This document shows positions 16,699 to 24,736 of a DNA stretch of 64,000 nt, one piece after another. The stretch's first letter is position 1. The number at the start of each line of letters is the position of its first letter. The position numbers were made by a program, and so were the translations under genes. Location of the stretch: the NCBI GenBank assembly GCA_036823195.1, contig DAISGI010000002.1:62001-126000 (forward strand), in the 5' to 3' direction. The DNA comes from UBA4874 sp002399435. Lineage in GTDB: Bacteria; Bacillota; Clostridia; Caldicoprobacterales; DTU083. The notes under the pieces are model-generated. The model saw nothing but the letters and a program-made list of their open reading frames with translations, had not been told where the DNA came from and made no database searches.

Positions 16699-17220
16699 TT
16701 ACGCCCGGGATGGCCCTTCGGCCGGGGATTCCGGAAGGAAAGAAATCGTTATCTGCTTCAAGCCGGAGGTAAAACGCCGCAGTTTCACACCGGTTTGCTG
16801 TAGCATTTTTTGGGATGCCTTTACCTGATCCGATTCGGGATATTTGTTGCTCAGATAAATGACCTCCTTTATCCCGGCCTGAATCATCGCCTTGGTACAT
16901 TCATTGCAGGGAAACAATGTCGTATAGAGCCTGGCCCCCTCCAGAGAAGCAATTCGGTTATTTAAAATGGCATTCATTTCTGCATGAACAACATAAGGGT
17001 ATTTTGTGTTCAGCGGCTCTCCGGTACGATCCCATGGGTAATCATCATCCGAACAGCCGGTGGGAAGTCCGTTGTACCCCATGCTCAATATCCGATTCGT
17101 TTTGCTGTCGACAATGCAGGCTCCCACCGGAGTGGAAGGATCCTTGCTTCTTTTGGCGGACAGCAGGGCAATTCCCATAAAATATTCATCCCATGTGATA
17201 TAATCCGTTCTCTTGCTCAA
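16699..17220 (-). CDS. Deoxycytidylate (dCMP) deaminase family protein
   Basis: Converts dCMP to dUMP for thymidylate synthesis; the family also includes ComEB. The zinc-binding site is intact: HAEMNAIL with catalytic Glu, and FPCNECTKAM for the two cysteines. The substrate loop SMGYNGLPTGCSDDDYPW is typical. I start at the TTG at 17220 (MSKRTDYITWDEYF), where homologous proteins begin; an ATG at 17274 would add 18 poorly conserved residues and fall inside repeat DNA. The length is 173 residues. The C-terminal 25 residues extend beyond the usual domain. A tandem array with -10-like elements lies directly upstream. Confidence 0.92.
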   Translation of the reverse strand: MSKRTDYITWDEYFMGIALLSAKRSKDPSTPVGACIVDSKTNRILSMGYNGLPTGCSDDDYPWDRTGEPLNTKYPYVVHAEMNAILNNRIASLEGARLYTTLFPCNECTKAMIQAGIKEVIYLSNKYPESDQVKASQKMLQQTGVKLRRFTSGLKQITISFLPESPAEGPSRA

Positions 17221-17272
17221 AACTCCATCTTCCTTTCCATTTGTGCAGACAAGACCTTCAGAAGGACTTTCC

Positions 17273-17342
17273 ATTATTATATCACGATTATTATGCCACG
17301 ATTATTATATCACGATTTTACAGCAACGATTATTGGTATTCG
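17273..17342. repeat. 14-base tandem array upstream of the dCMP deaminase gene
   Basis: Five consecutive 14-base units are seen on plus: ATTATTATATCACG (17273), ATTATTATGCCACG (17287), ATTATTATATCACG (17301), then diverged ATTTTACAGCAACG (17315) and ATTATTGGTATTCG (17329). On the minus strand the first and third units read CGTGATATAAT, an extended -10 promoter element facing the deaminase gene, and the second a weaker form. Confidence 0.85.
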
Positions 17343-17549
17343 ATGGGTATTCGATGATTTTTGCTTTATACATATTGATCTTGATTCGTATTAATTTTTT
17401 AAAATTGTAACTTTTTGCTTGTTAAAAATACACGAAACAGGAGCAGATAATTTGTTATTCGATTCCTTGTAAATGGATTATGTATGTGTCATAATACCAT
17501 AAAGAGGAATATGGATTCCTCAGAAATACGGAAAGGAGGCAAGAAATTC

Positions 17550-17789
17550 GTGAGAGTGGAGCGAAAAGTCCGCCTGGATACACTGAACGGCATTAAGGAT
17601 TTTATCACCCTGGCAGACAAGTACCAATGTGATATCAAAGTCAAGGCCAAACATGGTATCGTGGACGGCAAGAGCATTATGGGCATTGCTTCCCTGGCAC
17701 TGTACCAGCCGCTGACGGTTGTTGCAAAAGGGAAAGATGCGCAGGATTTTGCAGGACGGCTGGATCATTTTCAAAAAGAGAGCCAATAA
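17550..17789 (+). CDS. HPr-like protein lacking the phosphorylatable histidine
   Basis: A 79-residue protein with the HPr fold. The regulatory serine region is well conserved (VDGKSIMGIASLAL; compare KSIMGVMSL of HPr with Ser46). The N-terminal active site is not: where HPr has GIHARP, this protein has TLNGIKDFI, without His15 or Arg17. It cannot carry phosphate in the PTS, but could be a target of HPr kinase or a Crh-like regulator. The GTG at 17550 follows AGGAGG with 10-base spacing; a longer frame starting at 17484 has no support. It ends at a terminator shared with rnpB. Confidence 0.82.
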   Translation: MRVERKVRLDTLNGIKDFITLADKYQCDIKVKAKHGIVDGKSIMGIASLALYQPLTVVAKGKDAQDFAGRLDHFQKESQ

Positions 17790-17793
17790 AAAA

Positions 17794-17825
17794 AGTACCC
17801 CACAGAAATATGGGATACTTTTTTT
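17794..17825. terminator. Bidirectional terminator between the HPr-like gene and rnpB
   Basis: AGTACCCC and GGGATACT form a hairpin flanked by an A run on the left and a T run on the right, so it can act on both strands for the convergent genes. Confidence 0.75.
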
Positions 17826-17853
17826 ATTGACTCTTTTATTTTTTTAATAAAAC

Positions 17854-18210
17854 AGGTGAGCGAAGCCGATAAGCCGAGTTCTGTCTGATATGATCATCTG
17901 TCTAGGCCTGTCGTCGCCAACAGGCTCAAGCGGCCTTTCCCGGGACACGGCGGGCTACCGTACTTTCTGTCCTCTATTCGGCCTTGCTCCGGATGGGGTT
18001 TACATGGCCATTCCAGTCGCCTGGATGCCGGTAAGCTCTTGCCTCACCTTTCCACCCTTACGCATGGAAGATACTTCCCATGCGCGGTATCTCTCTGTTG
18101 CACTTTCCTTGGAGTCGCCTCCACTGGGTATTACCCAGCACCCTGCCCTGCGGAGCTCGGACTTTCCTCGTCTGCCTCACGGCAGCCGCGATCATTTGGC
18201 TTCCTCACCT
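17854..18210 (-). ncRNA. rnpB: RNase P RNA
   Basis: This is the catalytic RNA that matures tRNA 5' ends, about 357 nt. On the minus strand the ends pair as helix P1 (AGGTGAGGAAGCC at 18198-18210 with GGCTTCGCTCACCT at the 3' end near 17854). The conserved core is present: GAGGAAAGTCC near the 5' end and AGACAGAAC..GGCTTAT near the 3' end. GGGTAATACCCAG, CGTAAGGGTGGAAAGGTG and the other hairpins fit the ancestral type A layout. It lies downstream of the zinc-ribbon gene. The ends are estimated from P1. Confidence 0.93.
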
Positions 18211-18297
18211 GTCATCTGTCATTGCAATCCTTTCGGGTCACAAAAGTATATTACCATCTTTTCCGTCCTTCGTCAAAGTCAGATTCTTCCTCTCATC

Positions 18298-19008
18298 TCA
18301 GCCTTTATAATACAGGATCCTGCCACAATTCTCACATTCCACGATCTTTTCCCCATTCCGCACCTTCTGTACCACCAAAGATGCCAGATTAATAAAACAG
18401 CCGCCGCATTGGTTGTTCTCCATCACGGAGAGAACGGGAGTCTTGCTGGCCTTGATGTTTCGGTATTTCGCAAGAAGAGCCGGCTCAATTCCTGCTCCCA
18501 CGCCGTCCCTCTTTTCCTTTACCTTGCCCCGTTCCTGCCGCATTTTTGCAACTTCCGCATCATAATCCTTTTTTACATTAATATAATCTTTTTTGGCCCC
18601 GGCGACCTTTTCCCGGATATCGTCCAGCTTCTTCCGGAATGTTTCCATCTCCTGGAGCAACTGCTTCAGGGCTGCTTCCTTCTTTAAAATCTGCCCTTTC
18701 ATTTCCATGCCCGTTTTTTCCATTTTATCCAATTCCGCCATGGTGGGAGCTTCATCGGATGACAACTTTTCCCGCTCTGTTTCCATACTGCTGCGGATGG
18801 TATCGCATTCCTGCCGGATTCTATCACAAATGCTGCTTTTCCTCTGCGCTTCCCGATCCAGCCGAACCAGATAATTATCCTGTTTCACCAGATACCGCTT
18901 GATTTTCAATAATCTTTTACGCGAATCGGAATTCCGTTGGTTCGCGAGATATTGGTCCATAAGGAGATCCAAATCCTGATATCTCCATAGCATATCCAAT
19001 TGTTCCAT
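18298..19008 (-). CDS. Zinc ribbon domain protein with long coiled coil (DUF164/CT398 type)
   Basis: A 236-residue protein with an N-terminal helical hairpin of about 160 residues, rich in Lys/Glu and predicted as coiled coil (KKEAALKQLLQEMETFRKKL and neighbours). A C-terminal C4 zinc ribbon follows (NNQCGGCFINL ... VECENCGRILYY). This family is commonly found next to nif3 and rnpB in Firmicutes. It has been linked to nucleic-acid or secretion-related roles, but its function is not settled. It is downstream of the nif3 remnant in the same direction, probably in the same transcript as trmK. Confidence 0.85.
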   Translation of the reverse strand: MEQLDMLWRYQDLDLLMDQYLANQRNSDSRKRLLKIKRYLVKQDNYLVRLDREAQRKSSICDRIRQECDTIRSSMETEREKLSSDEAPTMAELDKMEKTGMEMKGQILKKEAALKQLLQEMETFRKKLDDIREKVAGAKKDYINVKKDYDAEVAKMRQERGKVKEKRDGVGAGIEPALLAKYRNIKASKTPVLSVMENNQCGGCFINLASLVVQKVRNGEKIVECENCGRILYYKG

Positions 19009-19054
19009 GTCTGCTTCCTCCTTCTATCTATTATGAAAAAGGAATAAGACCTGC

Positions 19055-19394
19055 TTACTCCCCTAATCTTCGAAAATAAATCCCATAATTGCTGGATGGA
19101 ATTACTTCCACATTATATTGTAATGCATTGATTGAATTTTGTAAATGTTGAATTAGCCGATTCATGGCTGGTCGTTCCGCTGCATAATGTCCGAAAGTGG
19201 CCAATGCCATATCTCCACCCATAGTCGGCAACATCACGGATTCCCTCCGCAGTCACATCGAGGGGAACCATAATCCTTCGGACCGGAGACATACGGCTGC
19301 CAACCAACAGCCCCACATTATCCCAGGATTCTGCGTGCTCCGGCGGTGCCAGCTTTTCCATGATCCGTATGACGTCCTTTATTTGACATGGCAA
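19055..19394 (-). pseudogene. Nif3-like dinuclear metal centre protein (YqfO type), large internal deletion
   Basis: Intact Nif3/YqfO proteins have about 260-370 residues. Here the N-terminal part (IKDVIRIMEKLAPPEHAESW to TAEGIRDVADYG, about 47 residues) runs straight into the last part of the protein in another frame (GGDMALATFGHYAAERPAMN to SSNYGIYFRRLG). The whole middle, with most metal ligands, is gone. The junction is near 19230 and also shifts frame, so no fusion protein is made. The gene keeps the usual place after trmK, overlapping its 3' end. A real deletion is likely, but assembly or strain-mixture error cannot be excluded. Confidence 0.8.
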
Positions 19395-20080
19395 TGAACA
19401 ACCTCCTTATACTGTTGGATTTTTCCCTCCAATTCCCTCTGACGAATCCTTGCTGCCTCGGTTTTTCCATTTTTCAACTGCAGGATGATTTCCTCCATCG
19501 TCTGTATTCGGTTCCGGATCAGTTCCCCCAGGAGAGGGTGATTCTTCTCCACTAATTTCCATCCAATATCATAATAAATATCCGCAGCGGGCCTGGTATC
19601 TGCCCGCCCTGGCACAACAATGAGAATCTCATAGATTCTCCTGCCTTCCTGAACCAGCTCCTCGTCGGCAATCCCATATTCATTGGCAATCAACCAGCGG
19701 CGCAGCTCCTCCTGAGCTGTCATGGGCTGGAGTATCAGGGCAGAAGCAGTCCGGGCAACGTCTTTCCCCTTATCCAGTATATCGCTTATCAGCAAACCGC
19801 CCATTCCGGTAATCAGAATGGTATCGGCTTCCCCTGGAGCCAGAACAGATAATCCGTCTCCCAGGCGGGTCTCCATGCAATGCTCCATATGGTGCAGCCG
19901 GATCAGTCTTTCGGCCTTATTCAGGGAACCTGCACTGATATCTGCCGCAATGGCATATTCGCTCCGATGATCCTCAAGCAGGGCAAGCGGTACATAGCCA
20001 TGGTCCGTGCCGATATCTGCCACCTTATGGGATTTGGGGACGGCGTCCGCGATTGCTTTCAGTCTTCCATCCAAAGCCAT
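19379..20080 (-). CDS. trmK: tRNA (adenine(22)-N(1))-methyltransferase TrmK
   Basis: A SAM-dependent enzyme that makes m1A22 in tRNAs. The Rossmann motif VADIGTDHGYVPLALL (about residues 20-35) and the motif ILITGMGGLLI are diagnostic. An LQPM segment follows, and the C-terminal half is coiled coil. The ATG at 20080 (MALDGRLKAIADAV) has an SD GGGAGAGAGG; an upstream frame extension of 15 codons lies in the terminator region and is not used. The order rpoD, tRNA, trmK, nif3 is the usual one. The length is 233 residues. Confidence 0.93.
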   Translation of the reverse strand: MALDGRLKAIADAVPKSHKVADIGTDHGYVPLALLEDHRSEYAIAADISAGSLNKAERLIRLHHMEHCMETRLGDGLSVLAPGEADTILITGMGGLLISDILDKGKDVARTASALILQPMTAQEELRRWLIANEYGIADEELVQEGRRIYEILIVVPGRADTRPAADIYYDIGWKLVEKNHPLLGELIRNRIQTMEEIILQLKNGKTEAARIRQRELEGKIQQYKEVVHCHVK

Positions 20081-20123
20081 GGTCCTCTCTCCCTGTAGGA
20101 TGCATTTAAAAATCCTCCAAACC

Positions 20124-20146
20124 AAAAAACACCGCTTTAAACGGTG
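20124..20146 (-). terminator. Terminator after the tRNA gene
   Basis: On the minus strand CACCGTTTAAAGCGGTG is followed by TTTTTT, about 45 bases after the tRNA 3' end and just before trmK. Confidence 0.8.
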
Positions 20147-20189
20147 CCTTTCGAATCATATTAAGCTATGGTTAAGCTATCTGGCATTA

Positions 20190-20266
20190 TGGTGGGCCTT
20201 CAGGGACTTGAACCCCGGACCGACCGGTTATGAGCCGGTTGCTCTAACCAACTGAGCTAAAGGCCC
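20190..20266 (-). tRNA. tRNA with CAT anticodon (Met, or Ile2 if lysidine-modified)
   Basis: The minus strand from 20266 folds as a tRNA: acceptor GGGCCTT pairs with AAGGCCC, then D-loop AGCTCAGTTGGTTAGAGC, anticodon arm ACCGG-CTCATAA-CCGGT, and T-arm with GGTTCAAGTCC. CCA is encoded at 20190-20192. The anticodon is CAT. It lacks initiator features. The body resembles both clostridial elongator tRNA-Met and tRNA-Ile2; which one depends on TilS recognition and I cannot decide by eye. Confidence 0.95.
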
Positions 20267-20308
20267 AGACACAACAATATTATACCAACCGGACCCACAA
20301 ACGTCAAT

Positions 20309-20336
20309 GGAAAATCCGGGGCAGAAACTGCCGCGG
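20309..20336 (-). terminator. Probable rpoD terminator
   Basis: On the minus strand CCGCGGCAG-TTT-CTGCCCCGG forms a GC-rich hairpin followed by ATTTTCC, 12 bases after the rpoD stop. The T tract is short. Confidence 0.55.
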
Positions 20337-20347
20337 ACTCTCCTCAT

Positions 20348-21415
20348 TCAATCCAGATAATCCTTTAATTTTTTACTTCTGCTGGGATGACGAAGTTTCC
20401 GGAGTGCTTTTGCTTCTATCTGCCGAATTCGCTCCCGCGTGACATTGAATTCCTTGCCCACTTCCTCCAGGGTACGGGCTCTGCCGTCATCCAGACCAAA
20501 CCGAAGTCTCAACACCTTTTCTTCCCGGCTGGTCAGGGTATCCAGCACTCCCATGAGCTGTTCCTTCAGCAGAGTAAAAGCAGCGGCTTCCGCTGGTGCA
20601 GGAGCTTCATCATCCGGTATGAAATCTCCCAGATGGCTGTCTTCCTCTTCCCCGATGGGGGTTTCCAGGGATACCGGTTCCTGGGCGATTTTCATGATCT
20701 CCCGCACTTTATCCACCGAAATGCCCATTTCCTTCGCAATCTCCTCCGGCAGCGGTTCTCTGCCGTATTCCTGAAGAAGCTGTCTGGAGACACGAATCAG
20801 CTTGTTGATGGTCTCCACCATATGAACGGGAATGCGGATGGTTCTCGCCTGATCGGCGATGGAACGCGTAATGGCCTGACGGATCCACCAGGTGGCATAG
20901 GTACTGAACTTGAAGCCCTTGCGGTAGTCAAACTTTTCCACTGCCTTGATCAACCCAAGATTGCCTTCCTGAATCAAATCCAGAAACAACATGCCCCGTC
21001 CCACATATCTTTTCGCTATACTGACAACCAGTCGGAGATTGGCTTCCACCAGCTTCCGCTTTGCCATCTCATCCCCCTGGCCCATTCTCTTGGCCAGCTC
21101 CACTTCCTCATCTGCAGTCAGCAGGGGAACTTTGCCTATTTCCTTCAGATACATACGTACCGGGTCATCTATATTAACCCCCTCTGGTACGGTTAAGCTC
21201 AGATCCTTTTCGGGAGCTGCCTCTTCATCCGTCTCCTCATCCACAACGTCGATGCCAAGGGACTCCAACGATTCATAGACTTTTTCAATCTGCTCCGGCT
21301 CCAGCTCGATTTCTTCCAGCATGTCCATTATTTCCTTATATGTCAGGGAGCCTTTCGACTTACCCTTCTCGATGAGTTGCTTGATGCGGCTTTTCTTAGA
21401 CTCTCCGTTCTTCAC
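20348..21415 (-). CDS. rpoD: RNA polymerase primary sigma factor RpoD (SigA)
   Basis: The housekeeping sigma factor, 355 residues. Region 1.1 is at the N terminus, region 1.2 is DDPVRMYLKEIGKVPLL, region 2 contains NLRLVVSIAKRYVGRGM and the -10 recognition part YATWWIRQAITRSI, region 3 is REPLPEEIAKEMG, and region 4 has TLEEVGKEFNVTRERIRQIE. It lacks the large non-conserved insert of proteobacterial RpoD, as in Firmicutes. The start is GTG at 21415 behind GGAAAGGAGG, overlapping the end of dnaG by 20 bases. It is part of the dgt-dnaG-rpoD macromolecular synthesis block. Confidence 0.97.
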   Translation of the reverse strand: MKNGESKKSRIKQLIEKGKSKGSLTYKEIMDMLEEIELEPEQIEKVYESLESLGIDVVDEETDEEAAPEKDLSLTVPEGVNIDDPVRMYLKEIGKVPLLTADEEVELAKRMGQGDEMAKRKLVEANLRLVVSIAKRYVGRGMLFLDLIQEGNLGLIKAVEKFDYRKGFKFSTYATWWIRQAITRSIADQARTIRIPVHMVETINKLIRVSRQLLQEYGREPLPEEIAKEMGISVDKVREIMKIAQEPVSLETPIGEEEDSHLGDFIPDDEAPAPAEAAAFTLLKEQLMGVLDTLTSREEKVLRLRFGLDDGRARTLEEVGKEFNVTRERIRQIEAKALRKLRHPSRSKKLKDYLD

Positions 21416-23249
21416 GCAATTTCCTCCTTTCCAGTTTATCTGTGCTCAACCTGTGATTGAGTTGCTGCAATTCCTGCAACAAAAGCCTGTATTTTTCCAT
21501 GTCCGGGATTCCTTCCCGTTCCAGTGTGGACGTTTCATTCTGAAGCTCCTGACGTCGTTTATTCAATGTATTCCTCGCAATCTGACCCAACCAATCCGAT
21601 AACATGGTATCTAAGTTATCATACTCCATTTCCTGACGAAATATATCTACTAATTTCTTAACGTCCTCCCGGTCTGTTATGCGGCTCAAAATCTGCGCCT
21701 CGCTGATATCCCTGTCTTTTTCCAAAAGATCCCGTACAATAGCAACCACCCGTTGATGCAGGGGATCCTGCAGAGTAATATTCCCAAGTCCATCCAGAAC
21801 CTTTCGCGCCATCACCTCACCCTGCGCCATCAGCTGTATTAAGTGATCCTCCGCCTTGCTGTATCTGGATTTCAGGATTTTTGGCTGCTTTTTTTTTATA
21901 GTATTCCTATTATTACCAACACTATTCCTTTGGCGGCGATTTTGTTTTCCCGCAACCGCCTGCGCCCGGTTGATCTGGTCATAGATGGCCCTGGATGAAA
22001 TACCCAGCCGGGACTCCAACTCCCGCACATGGGTATCCCGTTCAATCGGATTGTCCAGTTCAGCCAATACCCCGGCGGCAGCCGTCGCGAAATCCACTTT
22101 GCCTTCTGTCGTCTCCGGATCATACTTTTCCCTTAGTCGTCCCAGCTTATAATTCACCGCAGACTGACTGTTATCCATTAATTTCCTAAAGTACTCCGGT
22201 CCGTACTTCTTCAGAACCTCGTCCGGATCCAACCCGTCCGGGAACTGCATGACCCTGGCCCTGCAGCCCGCATCCCTCAGAATGTCCAGTGCCCGCAGGG
22301 TTGCCTTTTGTCCGGCCGCATCCCCATCGTAGGCGATATAAACTTCCGGGATATATCGCCTCATCAGCCTGGCCTGTTCCTCCGTAAGGGAAGTCCCCAG
22401 GGAAGCCACCGCCTGAGGGAATCCAAACTGATGCAGGGTGATCACATCCATATATCCTTCCACAATGATCAGAAACTTCAAAGGCCTGGCTTTCCCGGCA
22501 AGATTCAGCCCGAAGAGATTCCTGCTCTTGCTGAAGGTAGGGCTGTCGGAGGAATTCAGGTATTTGGGAAGGGAGCCATCCAGAACCCGCCCTCCAAAGC
22601 CCAACACCAATCCCCTCTGATTGATGATCGGAAACATGGCACGGTTCCGGAACCGGTCATAAATCCTTCCCTTTTCCTTATTCTCCACGGTAATGCCGAC
22701 TTCCAGCAACTGTTTTTCCTCATATCCCCTGGATTTCAGGTATTCGCGGGCACACTCCCAGCGGTCCGGAGCATAACCCAGCCCAAAGCTTTTGATGGTC
22801 CGCATATCCAATCCACGGGAATTCAAATAAGCCAGGGCTTCCTTTCCCTCCTCCTCGAAGAGCTTACTTCGGTAATACCTGGCACATTCCCTGTTTATTT
22901 CATAAAGCTGTTGTCGTTCTTCTCTTTCCTTCTGATAGTCCTTCGTATCCGTATCATTCGGCAGGGGAACTCCTGCACGCTCTGCCAAATGCTCCATGGC
23001 CTCGACAAATTCCACGTGCTCCATGCCCATGACGAACGATATCACATTGCCTCCTTCCCCACAGCCAAAGCAATGATAAATCTGTCTTTCCGGAGACACG
23101 TGAAAGGAGGCAGTCTTTTCACTATGGAATGGACAAAGCCCGAAATATCCCCTTCCACTGGGTTTCAATATCACATATTCGCTGATTACATCAACGATAT
23201 CGTTTCTTGATACAACTTCATCGATCCACTCGTCAGGAAACCACGGCAT
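21396..23249 (-). CDS. dnaG: DNA primase DnaG
   Basis: Makes RNA primers at the replication fork, 617 residues. The N-terminal zinc-binding domain is intact (YFGLCPFHSEKTASFHVSPE .. YHCFGCGEGG). The RNA polymerase domain contains GFGGRVLDGSLPKYLNSS and the TOPRIM core LIIVEGYMDVITLHQFG and AYDGDAAGQKA. The C-terminal helicase-binding domain follows (QLMAQGEVMARKVL). The ATG at 23249 (MPWFPDEWIDEVVSRNDIVD) is the homologous start; upstream in-frame sequence is A/T-rich and non-coding. It lies directly before rpoD. Confidence 0.97.
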   Translation of the reverse strand: MPWFPDEWIDEVVSRNDIVDVISEYVILKPSGRGYFGLCPFHSEKTASFHVSPERQIYHCFGCGEGGNVISFVMGMEHVEFVEAMEHLAERAGVPLPNDTDTKDYQKEREERQQLYEINRECARYYRSKLFEEEGKEALAYLNSRGLDMRTIKSFGLGYAPDRWECAREYLKSRGYEEKQLLEVGITVENKEKGRIYDRFRNRAMFPIINQRGLVLGFGGRVLDGSLPKYLNSSDSPTFSKSRNLFGLNLAGKARPLKFLIIVEGYMDVITLHQFGFPQAVASLGTSLTEEQARLMRRYIPEVYIAYDGDAAGQKATLRALDILRDAGCRARVMQFPDGLDPDEVLKKYGPEYFRKLMDNSQSAVNYKLGRLREKYDPETTEGKVDFATAAAGVLAELDNPIERDTHVRELESRLGISSRAIYDQINRAQAVAGKQNRRQRNSVGNNRNTIKKKQPKILKSRYSKAEDHLIQLMAQGEVMARKVLDGLGNITLQDPLHQRVVAIVRDLLEKDRDISEAQILSRITDREDVKKLVDIFRQEMEYDNLDTMLSDWLGQIARNTLNKRRQELQNETSTLEREGIPDMEKYRLLLQELQQLNHRLSTDKLERRKLREERRV

Positions 23250-23450
23250 AACAATCACCTGTTTCTCTAGTATATATGTTCGCCAAAACCGTAAATTTTC
23301 CTTCTTTTTTTTAATTTTTCCCTTCCAAAATGTCTGAAGGGCGTTCAAAAGGCCTGTTCATAAGATGCCGGAAGCCTCATCCGAACTACCGAACTACTAT
23401 GATTCGACATTTTCTCCGATATTCCTGCAATTATTGCAGGAATATCATTT

Positions 23451-24449
23451 CTATAACTGTTTCCAGGAAGACGGCACAAACAACTCGCGAAATGTCCGGA
23501 TGGCATAATTATCCGTCATTCCTGCGATATAGTCACAGACTGCCTGATCCTCTCCATAAACTGGTATCTGCCTGATAACTTCCCCGGGCATTTGACAGGG
23601 ATGATCCATGAAATAGTGAAACAGCTCCCGGAGCACATACATCGCCTTCTTTTCCTCCGCCCTGGCATCAGAAGTGATATAGACCCGGCGGAACATAAAA
23701 TCCCTCAGCGCTTCCGTAGCTTGTCCGACCGTTTCACTCATTCCGATCTGTTTCTGCTCCATGCTGTGATAAATGACATCCTTTACCATGGTATCGATCC
23801 GCACCGAATGGGAGTCCCCCAAAACCACAATACTGTCTTTGGGAAGCTCCTCCCCGGAAATGATTTTTGCCCGTATCGCATCGTCTATATCATGATTGAT
23901 GTAGGCAATCCGATCACTCAGGGCCACGATCTGTCCCTCCAGGGTAGCCGGAACTCCCGGGCCCGTATGATTTACAATGCCGTCCCGAACCTCCCGGGTG
24001 AGGTTCAGCCCTTTTCCGTTTTCCAGAATATCCACGACCCGCAGACTGTGGATATTATGATGGAACCCGTTGGAGGACACACTGTTCAGCAGACGCTCCC
24101 CCGTATGTCCAAAGGGAGTATGTCCCAAATCATGCCCCAGGGAAATGGCCTCCGTCAGATCCTCATTCAGACGAAGCGAGCGGGCAATGGTGCGGGCAAT
24201 CTGTGAGACCTCGAGGGTATGGGTCAGCCTGGTCCGGTAATGATCCCCTTCCGGCGAAATAAAAACCTGCGTCTTGTGCTTGAGACGGCGAAAGGATTTG
24301 CAGTGCAGGATCCTGTCCCGGTCTCTTTGAAACTCCGTGCGGATTGCACAGCGTTCACACGGGTAACGGCGTCCCTTGCTTTCGCTGCTCTTTGCTGCCA
24401 GGGGCGAGAGAATCTGCTTTTCCAGTTCTTCCAGCTCTTCCCGAATCAT
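23451..24449 (-). CDS. dgt: Deoxyguanosinetriphosphate triphosphohydrolase family protein
   Basis: An HD-domain dNTP triphosphohydrolase that removes PPP from dNTPs and tunes the dNTP pool. The N-terminal signature RYPCERCAIRTEFQRDRDRI (about residues 28-47) and HCKSFRRLKHKTQVF are typical of the short clostridial type. The HD metal site is HTLEVSQIAR plus LGHDLGHTPFGHTGE, with the later D in VALSDRIAYINHD. The length of 332 fits this subfamily, which lacks the E. coli extension. It is upstream of dnaG in the same direction; an inverted repeat at about 23419-23448 in the gap may stop some transcripts. Confidence 0.93.
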   Translation of the reverse strand: MIREELEELEKQILSPLAAKSSESKGRRYPCERCAIRTEFQRDRDRILHCKSFRRLKHKTQVFISPEGDHYRTRLTHTLEVSQIARTIARSLRLNEDLTEAISLGHDLGHTPFGHTGERLLNSVSSNGFHHNIHSLRVVDILENGKGLNLTREVRDGIVNHTGPGVPATLEGQIVALSDRIAYINHDIDDAIRAKIISGEELPKDSIVVLGDSHSVRIDTMVKDVIYHSMEQKQIGMSETVGQATEALRDFMFRRVYITSDARAEEKKAMYVLRELFHYFMDHPCQMPGEVIRQIPVYGEDQAVCDYIAGMTDNYAIRTFRELFVPSSWKQL

Positions 24450-24649
24450 GCCTGTCCCTCCTTATGATCCGCTACCCACGCCCTTTAACCTCGGGCACCA
24501 GGTTTTCTTTCCAATATATATATACCACATTTGTTGGCATTATCCTTCTTCAGGGAAAAGGACAGCATTTCACAAAGCTGTCCTTCGATCGAAACCACAT
24601 GCCGCATGATTCCCATACAGCCAGATGCAGTATGTTAGTGACGGGCACC

Positions 24650-24664
24650 TTACAACGAATGTAA
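24650..24664. promoter_or_regulatory. Inverted repeat upstream of the BceAB-like transporter
   Basis: TTACA-ACGAA-TGTAA lies 73 bases before the ABC gene. The known BceR-type box is TNACA-N4-TGTAA; this site has the right half-sites but a spacer of five. It is a candidate binding site for the downstream response regulator. The rest of the 24450-24736 stretch shows no gene. Confidence 0.5.
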
Positions 24665-24736
24665 GTGGTATATTGAACGGTTATTATGTAAAATAAGTGT
24701 GTAGGCAAATATACTGAAGTGTGAGGTATTTATTAT

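Noticed and set aside
17890..18687. 265-codon plus frame over 17.9-18.7 kb
   Set aside because: It covers the RNase P RNA and the reverse of the zinc-ribbon gene; not a protein gene.
23260..23285. GAACATATATACTAG upstream of dnaG as an SOS box
   Set aside because: Only one half-site is present; the second half (GTTYC) is missing.
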